Source: Actinomortierella ambigua
Taxonomy: Eukaryota > Mortierellomycota > Mortierellomycetes > Mortierellales > Mortierellaceae
Direction of reading: 5' to 3'
DNA: 33,343 nucleotides
Assembly (NCBI GenBank): GCA_016098155.1
Contig: JAAAJB010000392.1
Span: forward strand, 1-33,343
Positions 21,001 to 29,106 of the stretch are shown piece by piece (within the stretch, counting starts at the first letter, position 1; every line of letters starts with the position of its first letter). The position numbers were made by a program, and so were the translations under genes. The notes beneath the pieces were generated by a model. That model had not been told where the DNA came from. It ran no database searches and was given only the letters and a program-made list of their open reading frames with translations.

Positions 21001-21203
21001 AAGAGGCGGCGGCGGCGGTGATGGGAGGGCCACCGAGCCCGAGTGTGACGGCAGCACCTGGAGGAGGGTTCCGGATCTTTTCGACGGGATTGGGAGCCAG
21101 CCCGCTGTCACCCTTGTCGCCGACGTTGCCGTCGTCGTATGCGGCCGCTGTGGCCCGGTCTTCATCGCTGTCGCCGACGGCGCAGAAGGATGCGACGAGA
21201 TAA
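15041..21203 (+). CDS. PPP4R1: Protein phosphatase 4 regulatory subunit 1 (HEAT-repeat) with long disordered tail
   Basis: Seven coding exons: 15041-15047, 15774-15917, 16104-16230, 16429-16594, 16839-17279, 17482-17965 and 18082-21203, giving 1496 residues. Exon 1 is only 7 nt (ATG GCG G), followed by a 726-nt intron. Residues from about 50 to 785 form HEAT repeats like human PPP4R1: VVEAITNVIPIL, YVRKEIVTAIGALCENVPQE, WHIRRACCTVLAAF, CAFSFPAVILTAGRSKWEL, RSLACSLHEVARILGPELTD and VNVRIWVARVV. A Gln run (about 237-252) interrupts an early inter-repeat loop. After the repeats come a Lys-rich patch (about 790-806), an acidic patch (about 859-897) and some 600 residues rich in Gly, Asn, Gln, Ser, Thr and Ala. 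PPP4R1 scaffolds the PP4 catalytic subunit and selects substrates. The fit to the human protein across the CAFSF exon junction fixes the acceptor at 18081. The fourth intron (16595-16838) is the least certain. Confidence 0.9.
15258..15365 (+). repeat. CA-rich microsatellites in PPP4R1 intron 1
   Basis: Several CA, CG-interrupted and CACAT runs lie within the long first intron. They are simple-sequence repeats with no conserved spacers. Confidence 0.8.
17104..17150 (+). repeat. PPP4R1: CAG/CAA run coding polyglutamine in PPP4R1
   Basis: Mixed CAG and CAA codons encode eleven consecutive glutamines followed by EQQEQ. The mixture suggests a tolerated, fairly stable tract, not a pure expanding repeat. 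Confidence 0.85.
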
Positions 21204-21724
21204 CCAAAAAAAAAAAAAAAAAAAAAANNNNNNNNNNNNNNNNNNNNNNNNNNNNNNNNNNTTTTTTTCTTCTTTTTAGTTTTTTCCCTTCCTGCTTCCA
21301 TGTTCACTTGCCCGTTTTAATATACATAAAACAACAGCAAAAAGAAAAGGGACCACGAGTTTGGCGAAGAAAAGGATTGGAAGAAATCGTGGTAAAGGAG
21401 CTGGAAGGCCCAGGACGCGCAAGTTTCGCCCACGACGATTCGGGTGGGTTGATACTACCTGCGATCCAGAAACATGAGCATATGAATTTTTATGGTGCGT
21501 GGAATCCACGGAAGCACACACAAATGTGATGTGTGCAGGTGATGGTAATCTGGCCACTTTGGGTTCGCGATATCTTTCACCCTGCATGTTTGAATGAAGG
21601 ACCCTTGCATGCCACGCTACCCTAACGTTGTTCCATATATACAATCTTGTTTTGTTTTGGTGTTTCTTTAATCCTGTGTTTCTTTTCCTTTCTAGCCTCT
21701 CTAATCTCAAGGGTCTGCGATGAT
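21204..21724. other. Assembly gap and convergent 3' region
   Basis: An A run starts at 21207 and meets a block of 34 N (21228-21261), followed by a T run. The run sits four bases after the PPP4R1 stop, so the true 3' UTR sequence is partly unknown. The rest, to 21724, lies between convergent PPP4R1 and BCAT and holds no recognised gene. ATTAAA on the minus strand at 21667-21672 may be the BCAT poly(A) signal. Confidence 0.7.
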
Positions 21725-23456
21725 TTACTTGACAAGGACAGACCAGCCAGCGGGGCCCTCGACCTCGCCATACTGAATGTCGAGGATGGCGTTGTTGAGG
21801 CGCTTGGTGAGGGGACCAGCCTGGGAGGTCGTGTCCGAGGGGTCAAGAGGGATCTTGAGATCCTGGCCATCGTAGTTGATATTCTTGATGGGGCAAACAA
21901 TGCAGGCCGTGCCGGCACCTATTATTTAAGAATAGCAACAAAGTGCGAGAGATAGAAATCAGAGAACGGAAAGGGGGGGGGGGAGGTTAAGATCTTTTTG
22001 ACGGTTTTTTTCTGTCTGCGCGTATTGTGAGAGAGAGTGTGTGTGCTGTTGTGATGGTTCTGTGTCAACTGAGCAATCTGAGTAATCTATAAAATACTCA
22101 GCAGGACGCAGCTTATCTTTTTTGACACACATACACACAAACGCACACACCCAACACACACAGAGACGTGCACATGCTCACCCATCCACGTTGTGTTCTC
22201 CCCCTTGCTTAAAAAAAAAGTGAAACATACCAAACATCTCGTGAATGCGGCCCTCCTTGGAGGCCTTGGCAACATCGTGCATGGTGAAGCGGCGCTCGGT
22301 GACCTTGAATTCACCCCACTGGCGGGCGAGGGTGAGGATGGAGTCACGGGTGACGCCGGGCAAGATCTGGCCGTCGAGTTCCGGGGTGACGAGTTCCTTC
22401 TCGCCCTGTTCGTTGGTCCAGAACATGAAGCAGTTCATGGTGCCGACCTCGGTGACCTGGTGGTCCTCGCCAAAGAGCCAGAGGTTTTGCTGGAAGCCCT
22501 GCTTGTTGGCATCGAGCTGGGGCTTGATGCAGGGGGCATAGTTGCCACCGACCTTGGCATCACCGGTTCCGCCGGGCCAGGCACGGACACGCTCGGTGGT
22601 GGCGAGCAAGTTGACGGCGGCGAAGCCCGTGGGGAAGTAAGGACCGACGGGGGAGGCGATGACGAAGATCATGGCCTTGTTGGAAGCACCGACACCGAGC
22701 GACTCTTGGGTGCCGATCATGGTCGGGCGCAGGTAGAGCGAGTAGCCGCGCTCGTTGGGGATCCAGCGCTCGTCGACCTTGAGCAATTGTTCGATGCACT
22801 TGATCAGCTCCTCTTGCTCAAAGCCCTAAAACAGAGGATAAAATGTTTTTTATTCAGCCCCACAAAAAATAGAATGGAACCAATAGAGAGAAAGGTACTC
22901 GCTTGGTTAGTAGGCAAAGAACCATCCCCGTTGATCATCATCACTGCTGATCCTCCTCTTCCCTCCCTGTTGCTTTCTCCACAGACTTCACACTTACGGG
23001 AAGAGCAATGCGCTGAGCAGAGCGGCTGAAGCGCTTCATGTTCATATCGGGACGGAAGAGACGGATGCGGCCCTGCTTGTCCTTGTAGGCCTTCATGCCC
23101 TCAAAGCACTCAAAGGAGTAGTGGAAGACGACGGCAGAGGGTTCGAGATGGATCTTGCCATACTCGCTGATCTGGGGGGTGCCCCAGCCCTTGCCGGCCT
23201 CCCACTCGACGATGAGCATGTTGTCGGAGAAGGTCTTGCCAAAGACCAGCTTGGAGTTCTCCTGCAGAGGCTTGAGGTTCTTGGAGGGGTTGATCTGGAT
23301 CTTGGAGGCATCAAGAGGAGCAGGGGTTGCTGTTGCTGCTGAGTAGAGGCGTTGCGCAATGATGCGCGAGGGCATCAGCTGCTTCTGAACAGCAGCGGTG
23401 GCACGGAAGGCGTTGTTGGCCTTGACAGCCTGGTGCAATGTGCGGCGGGCAAACAT
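21725..23456 (-). CDS. BAT1: Branched-chain amino acid aminotransferase, mitochondrial
   Basis: Three exons: 23456-22998, 22825-22231 and 21918-21725, with closing phases, giving 415 residues. The first 45 residues are rich in Arg, Ala and Ser without acidic residues ([15 protein letters not shown]), as in a mitochondrial presequence. The fold-type IV aminotransferase core follows: [45 protein letters not shown] and [19 protein letters not shown], where Lys244 should bind pyridoxal phosphate. Then come [27 protein letters not shown] and [14 protein letters not shown]. The enzyme interconverts Leu, Ile and Val with their 2-oxo acids using glutamate/2-oxoglutarate. CIVC (Cys357, Cys360) matches the redox CXXC motif of mammalian BCATs. 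The gene is divergent from MRF1 across 1.1 kb; three TGACTC motifs upstream may link it to amino-acid control (see findings). Length is normal for mitochondrial BCAT. Confidence 0.95.
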
Positions 23457-23502
23457 ATTTTTATAATATATGTGTTGTGTAAGAGGTGGGTGGGTGTGGG
23501 CG

Positions 23503-23526
23503 GGAAGGAAGGAAGGAAGGAAGGAA
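23503..23526 (+). repeat. GGAA tetranucleotide repeat
   Basis: Six GGAA units (TTCC on the BCAT coding strand), about 47 bp upstream of the BCAT ATG. Confidence 0.9.
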
Positions 23527-23999
23527 GAGGGAGAAACTAGAGAGTGGGGAGGGGAAAGAGAGAAAGGTTTGAGAGGAATGGAGGAGAAAAGCGGTTGAGG
23601 CAAATGAACGAGATGAAAATGGAGTCGATGGAATCCTTTCCCTTTTATTGCTTTTCGTCCCCGTGGGAAAGTTTGGGAACAAACAGGGGGAAATGAGGGG
23701 AGTGGAAGAGAAGCCGATTATCCATCTCCCCCCACACTTGAAGCTGTAAAGTGTGTTACTTTTTGGCACAAGGTCTCTCCACACACGCACACACACATAC
23801 ACACTGTCTCTCTCTCTCACTCTCCATGCTGAGAGCTGCTTGTGCATGATTTGGCACTCTTCCCCGTGTCACCGAGCGTCGCAGGACAATCCTCCTCCTT
23901 TTCCTTATTGTTGAGATAAAGATCAGTGATGTGTACCTGAAAATGATTGTCACTCAACGGCTCCTCGTTTGTGGGGTTAAAAAATCCGCACTCGTTGGA

Positions 24000-24149
24000 T
24001 GACTCCATTGACAACCATCGTGCTCGATAATGCTGTGACCGACATGACTCTCCCATTCCTGCTTTCTCCCTCTCCCACACACACTGTGTAAACACATGGA
24101 GCGCTCTGTGTATGTGTGCGTTGTTGTCAGAGCTGCGCTGAGATGACTC
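24000..24149 (+). promoter_or_regulatory. Cluster of three TGACTC motifs
   Basis: TGACTC occurs at 24000-24005, 24045-24050 and 24144-24149, all on the plus strand. TGACTC is the core of the Gcn4/CPC1 bZIP site (TGACTCA). None has the final A of the full palindrome (next bases C, T and G). The cluster is 0.54-0.69 kb upstream of BCAT and 0.42-0.56 kb upstream of MRF1. Function is inferred only. Confidence 0.3.
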
Positions 24150-24564
24150 GGGTCTTTGGCTCTGTCTCCCGCCTTTAATACCATTTTGTCTGGTGCCACG
24201 AGTTAAAGGGGTGTTAGACGCAGACGTCTTCTCCCACAACGCACACACGCTTGCAAAAAGAAACTCATCCTTTAGTTTTATGTCGGGATCGTCGCGTTTG
24301 CTTGGTGAGAGAAGGCGGATGTATTCTCCGACAGCAATTGTCACCCCACCTCACCCGGCTGTTTCGAACCCCTCTCTTTCCCCTCTCCCCCCACGCTGGG
24401 AAAATACCCTCTCTTAACCAGCTGAGAAGAAAGCTGTTGCCTAACAGGGCCTACCGCATAACAACATCTCAGCCTTGCAAAGCCACCCACGCCCGTACCT
24501 TGTCCTACTCTTCTTTTTATTGGTTGCATGGAGCCCCGTTTTCATTCTACATACACAATCAACC

Positions 24565-26131
24565 ATGGCATCATGCTCGCGCCAAGTCACCACCCGGGTC
24601 TCCCGGTGTATAGCTCAGCCTAGAGCTGTCTCCCAAAGGGCAACAGTGCCTCGCCCACTTCAATATCCCCATGCTCAGCCCCCGTTCCTGATTCGATCCA
24701 GTCATAGTGGCAGACCCTCTTCTTGGTCTCGGACATATGTCACTTCGTCGCCTTTGTCCTCTATACCCAGCACGGCCATTCTCCACCCTTCGATCTCCAA
24801 CTCCTCCACTTGCTCGGCCCACCTGTCAGGGCGGCTGACACCATTGCTCCGACGGGCGCGGCGGCTGTATGGATCAAAAACAGGGGCGGCGGATCCCTCC
24901 AAAGTAGTGGTTGTGTTCAACACGCCACTCCTGAACAAGATGCAGGCGAAGCTAGAAGGGATGAAGAACGTTCAGGAGAAGCTTCTCGCGGATCTGAATG
25001 ACCCGGCATCGACAGAGGCAATGACGGCGAAGCAATTTGGCGAGACGACGAAGCAACTGCATGATCTGACAGTGATCCGGGACAAGTATGACGAGGTCGT
25101 GACCAAGCTGCAGGATCTCCAGTCGCTCGAACAGTTGTTGACGGACCCTGCGACGGCGCAGGACGAGGATTTGGTGGAGATGACCAAAGAGGAGATTCGG
25201 GAGACGAGGCAGACCGTGGTCGACTTGGAGAAGGAGCTGCTGATCACGCTCCTGCCCAAGGACTCGGCGGATGAGGCGAATGCGCTGCTGGAGATTCGTG
25301 CTGGAACAGGAGGCGATGAGGCAGGCTTGTTTGCGGCGGATATCTTGAGGATGTATGAGCGGTTTGCAGAGACACAAGGGTGGCGGTGGGAGATGATTTC
25401 TTGTACGCACGACGGCCTCGGCGCTATTAAGGTACGTTCTATTCCCTTGAATGATGAGTTTTGATACTGAAGAAGAAGAGGAAGAAGACACTAACCCACG
25501 CACCTTCTTTCTATCAAAATATCAGGACGCAACCGTATCGATCTCTGGCTCAAATGTGTTTGGTCAACTGAAATTCGAGTCGGGAGTGCATCGCGTGCAA
25601 CGGGTACCGGCGACGGAGACACAGGGGCGAATTCACACCTCGACGATCACGGTCGCGATCATGCCGCAACCAACGGAGGTCCAGGTGCAGATCCAAGACG
25701 CAGACGTACGTGTGGACGTGTTCCGGGCCTCGGGATCAGGCGGGCAAAAAGTCAACACGACCGACTCGGCGATCCGGCTGACGCATTTGCCGACGGGGAT
25801 CGTGGTCGCGATCCAGGACGAACGCTCCAACCAAAAGAACCGAGCCAAGGCCTTTACGATCCTGCGGGCCAAATTGTTTGATCTGGAGCGGGAACGGCTG
25901 GCCAACGAACGAAGAGACTCGAGACGGAAACAGGTCGGGTCCGGCTCGCGTTCCGAAAAGATTCGTACGTATAATTTCCCGCAGAACCGTGTCACGGATC
26001 ATCGTATCAACAAGACTTTGCATGAACTCGAGGGCGTCCTCAATGGTGAGTCGTTGCTCGAGTTTGTCCAGGCCCTCCGCGTGGAGGAGCAGGCGGAGCT
26101 GCTCATGGCGATGAACGAAGAAGAGGTATGA
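24565..26131 (+). CDS. MRF1: Mitochondrial peptide chain release factor 1
   Basis: Two exons, 24565-25431 and 25526-26131, separated by a 94-nt intron, encode 490 residues. The first 100 or so residues are Arg/Ser-rich and lack acidic residues, consistent with a mitochondrial presequence. The coiled helical domain follows ([18 protein letters not shown] to [11 protein letters not shown]), then the class I release-factor core: [74 protein letters not shown] and [13 protein letters not shown]. The PxT codon-recognition tripeptide is PAT (317-319) and the catalytic GGQ is at 361-363. PxT predicts recognition of UAA and UAG, not UGA, in mitochondrial translation. The start is the first in-frame ATG after an upstream frame without one. 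It converges with HADH, 204 bp away. Confidence 0.95.
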
Positions 26132-26244
26132 ACAATATGTATAGATATATAAAAGAAAAGCAGCCTGTACTAGACAAAATGTCGGAAGCAAGGGAGGGGA
26201 GGGGGTTTTATGTAAAAAGGCCAGGGGTCAAAAGTCCCCTAGTT

Positions 26245-26250
26245 TTTATT
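26245..26250 (-). terminator. HADH: Polyadenylation signal of the HADH gene
   Basis: AATAAA on the minus strand, about 86 nt past the HADH stop and inside the short convergent gap with MRF1. Confidence 0.45.
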
Positions 26251-26335
26251 GGTGTTTACACAGCAAAAATGCAAAAGAAAGATAATGGGAATACAGAGTG
26301 AAGTGGGGAGAAAAAAAAGGGTGTGTGATGGGTAC

Positions 26336-27866
26336 TTAGTAGGTGTAGAAGCCGCGACCCGACTTCTTACCGACCCAACCAGCATCAACCATCTTGCCGA
26401 GCAAGACACTGGGGCGGTACTTGGTATCGCCGAGCTGCTCGTGCAGGACCTTCATGATGGCCAGGCAAGTGTCAAGACCAATAAAGTCGGCCAAGGTCAG
26501 AGGGCCCATGGGCATGTTGGTACCGAGCTTCATGGTGGTGTCAATGTCCTCCTTGGAGGCAATGCCGGTCTCGTAAGCAATGATGGCCTCGTTGATGTAG
26601 GGCATCAGCAGACGGTTGGCAACAAAGCCGGGAACATCTTGAGAGACGGTGCAGGTCTTGCCCATGGCAACGGCGAGATCCTTGGTGGTGCGGAGGACCT
26701 GAGGCGAGGTAGCCAGACCAGGAATCAGCTCGACAAGCTTCATGACGGGGACGGGGTTCATGAAGTGCATGCCAATGACCTGCTCCTCACGGCCCTTGGC
26801 AGCGGCGGCAATCTTGGTGATCGAGATGCTAGAGGTGTTGGTGGCCAAGATGGCGTCCTTGGGGGTGACCTCAGCCAGCTGGCTGAACAGCTTCTTCTTC
26901 AGCTCGGGGTTCTCCGAGACAGCCTCGATGGCAAAGTCAATCGAGTCAAAGTCGGCCATCTTTTGCGTTGTCTTGACACGGGCACGCGTCTCCGCAGCCT
27001 GCTCCTCCGTCAGACGACCCTTGGCAACATCCTTTGCCAGAAGAGAGTCTATTCGCACAACAAATGAGGATGAAACCCAATTTTTTTTTTTTTTTTTGAG
27101 CGGGGTCATAAAAAAAACTGGTTAGCTCCAATTTCCCACGGGGGGGGGAGGCGCAAGGCGGGAAATTTTCGTCCTGAAAGTTGGGGGGAGGGGTAAAAAG
27201 AGAGACGACAGACAACCTACCCATGAACTTCATGCCCTTGTTCAACTGAGCCTCGTTCGTGTCCAGGATGAGGACAGGGAGCTTAGAAACATTGGCAGCA
27301 ACCAAGGCAATACCCAAACCCTAATGGCCATCAAGAAGAAAGACTGCGTTAGTTCATCCGACGTCTGCCCTTACTTTCACCTTCTTAGAGGACGTGGTCG
27401 TCAGCCAGAATGGACGAAAACATACCATCTGACCAGCACCGAGGACACCAACGCGCTTGACACCATGGGCCTAGTGATTTCACAAGATAATGTAGCACAA
27501 AGGCGGTCAATTGCACTGCGTGTGATCTTGTTCCTGAGCACTACAAGTTCGCGGCTAACTACAAGGGTCTTGCAGTGTCTTGATCTGATCCGGTAGAACA
27601 CTGTCGTCCTCGGCATGTCCCTCAGAGCAGTACACCTGCGATCAGTCGTATGTATGATATATTCCTGTCGATCTATAGTCTTACCAAGCTGGCAGTAGAG
27701 GAGAAGGTCTAGGAGACAAGGGCAGCAAAAAGGAGTGTAAGCTGATCAGTCTTCTAATTGCGATGGGTTAAGCGATGATGCCATTGCATCTGAGAAGCAT
27801 GACAGCATCTCATACCTTGATGCCCGATTGAGAGCGGAGAGCAGCAGAGCGAGCCAACGAGAACAT
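26336..27866 (-). CDS. HADH: Mitochondrial 3-hydroxyacyl-CoA (3-hydroxybutyryl-CoA) dehydrogenase
   Basis: Five exons: 27866-27816, 27708-27685, 27470-27426, 27320-27221 and 27048-26336. Phases close, giving 310 residues. Exon 2 is a 24-nt microexon (TFSSTASL). The N-terminus MFSLARSAALRSQSGIK is presequence-like. The NAD-binding Rossmann motif reads VGVLGAGQMGLGIA (Gly36, 38, 41 and 43). DFAIEAVSENPELK, ATNTSSISITKIA and GMHFMNPVPVMKLVE follow; His168 and Glu180 match the catalytic His-Glu pair. The C-terminal dimerisation domain has VPGFVANRLLMPYINEAI, GPLTLADFIGLD and KKSGRGFYTY. The enzyme oxidises (S)-3-hydroxyacyl-CoA to 3-ketoacyl-CoA in short-chain beta-oxidation. Length equals that of human HADH (about 314). 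The presence of three mitochondrial-protein genes in a row (BCAT, MRF1, HADH) is notable but may be chance. Confidence 0.94.
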
Positions 27867-28358
27867 GGTGAATGGGATGGTCAAGTGTAAGGGAGCGACA
27901 AATGCACAATCGGCCTCTTTTCACGAGACAAGTGTGGGGAAGGAAGCCGGTTTTGGAGCAAATACTACAGTTGGAGACCCGCTTCCATTTGATCCGCGCA
28001 CACCCTTACAGCACACACGCACACTAGCCTTCAATGGGGCAGAAAGATGAACAAAAGAAACACGCCATAGGATACACATTGGAGGCCAGGTTCCTTTTAG
28101 ACGCCATAGTAACGAGAGAGCCAAAAGTCCTTCTTGTCCACAATGAACTTTGTCCGATCTCGAGCCCACTGGCCCTGGCCATGAGCAGTCAAGACCGATA
28201 CACAATTCATTCTTGTTCACATTGAGAGGTTCACAAGAATAACAACACTGGAAAAACACCGACATGTCCATATATGCTCCGCCGAACCCTCTGCATCCGG
28301 TCTGCAAGGGAAAGAGTATGAGGGTAGAGGTGCATTTATTGCGCCAGGGTTAAATAGT
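27867..28358. other. Intergenic region between HADH and STEEP1
   Basis: No gene is recognised on either strand; frames do not exceed 128 codons and show no family. It must contain the HADH promoter and the STEEP1 3' end (both genes on the minus strand). Confidence 0.55.
28335..28340 (-). terminator. STEEP1: Polyadenylation signal of the STEEP1-like gene
   Basis: AATAAA on the minus strand, about 19 nt after the stop codon (28359-28361). Confidence 0.55.
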
Positions 28359-29106
28359 TCACCTCTGCGACGACGACGAGGATGATCCTATATCCTGATC
28401 CACATCCATGGCTCGCTCCTCCTTGTTACTTGGTCCAGCCTGCTGCCTTGAGACGATTTCTCCCTTGAGATCCAGCTCCCAATCTTCATGGGGTACGCCC
28501 TGGACTTCTGATAATGCTCCCTGGACAATGTAGGTATAGGGTCCGCCCTTCAAGTGGGGCGTCACTTCGTAGGCGATCCAGGCATTACAACGCTGACAAT
28601 ATAGCCGATATTGCTTCTCAAACTTGTCCTCACCTCTAAAAAAAAAAAAGTCGGTGGTGTATGTGGTCATTTTTTTTAATAGAAGGTAAAAGAGCGTAAA
28701 CATGAAGAGTTGAAACGAACAACTCATAGTGCAAGAGATGGCGCTCACTCCTGAAAAAAGGTTCCTACCTCTTCACAATCTTGTCGTCTCCTCGTGCTGC
28801 ATGCAAGTTGTATGTCCGTGTGGCATTAGCCACAATGTATGCGTTATCCGATTGGCGCCTTGGGAGCGCGTCTAGAGTAGTATCTATGGAGGCAATTGAC
28901 AGTGTGGTGTTAGCATATCCTGTGCGGAGGTAATATTGTCACCGAAGTATTTATTTTCGCATGGTGTCTCTCCCTCCATGAATGTTGCATGTACCAATGA
29001 CGAGGAGGAATTCACTGCAGAGGCAGTAGTATGAATGCAGCCCCCCTCGTGCCTCCTCCTGGTTGTCGGATGAAGAGATGGTCGAGCGAGAAACAATGCG
29101 CGGCAT
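28359..29106 (-). CDS. STEEP1: STEEP1 (CXorf56/UPF0428) family protein
   Basis: Three exons: 29106-28995, 28883-28769 and 28635-28359, with phases closing, give 167 residues. The start MPRIVSRSTISSSDN parallels human MPKVVSRSVV, which fixes the ATG. The family core follows: LHSYYCLCSEFLLV (Cys28, Cys30), DTTLDALPRRQSDNAYIV, DKFEKQYRLYCQRCNAW (Cys89, Cys92) and GGPYTYIVQGALSEVQG. The two CxC and CxxC pairs could bind one metal ion. In mammals STEEP1 promotes exit of STING from the ER. Fungi lack that pathway as known in animals, so the ancestral role is probably general (trafficking or RNA-linked) and unknown here. The tail is short and ends in a Ser run (SSSSSSQR); the human protein is about 222 residues and has a longer basic C-terminal helix, which this model lacks. 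Confidence 0.88.

Larger units (their letters stand above)
23457..24564. other. Divergent BCAT / MRF1 promoter region
   Basis: No gene is seen between the two divergent starts. A GGAA run (23503-23526) lies close to the BCAT start, probably in its 5' UTR. CA repeats occur near 23780-23805 and three TGACTC hexamers at 24000-24149. The MRF1 side contains a C-rich stretch (24340-24400). Confidence 0.55.

Noticed and set aside
20632..21207. 191-codon frame on the minus strand at the end of PPP4R1
   Set aside because: Antisense of the Ser/Ala-rich PPP4R1 tail; low complexity and no family.
22193..23029. 278-codon frame on the plus strand
   Set aside because: Antisense to BCAT exon 2, which has unmistakable aminotransferase motifs.
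24350..24440. tRNA-like segment on the minus strand (AGCTGGTTAAGAGA then GGGGTTCGAAACAG)
   Set aside because: A- and B-box-like pieces are present, but the T stem does not pair and no acceptor stem can be formed.
26223..26240. Inverted repeat AGGGG...CCCCT after MRF1, considered as a terminator
   Set aside because: Only five base pairs, and intrinsic hairpin terminators are not used for fungal mRNA genes.
26249..27067. 272-codon frame on the plus strand
   Set aside because: Antisense to HADH exon 5.
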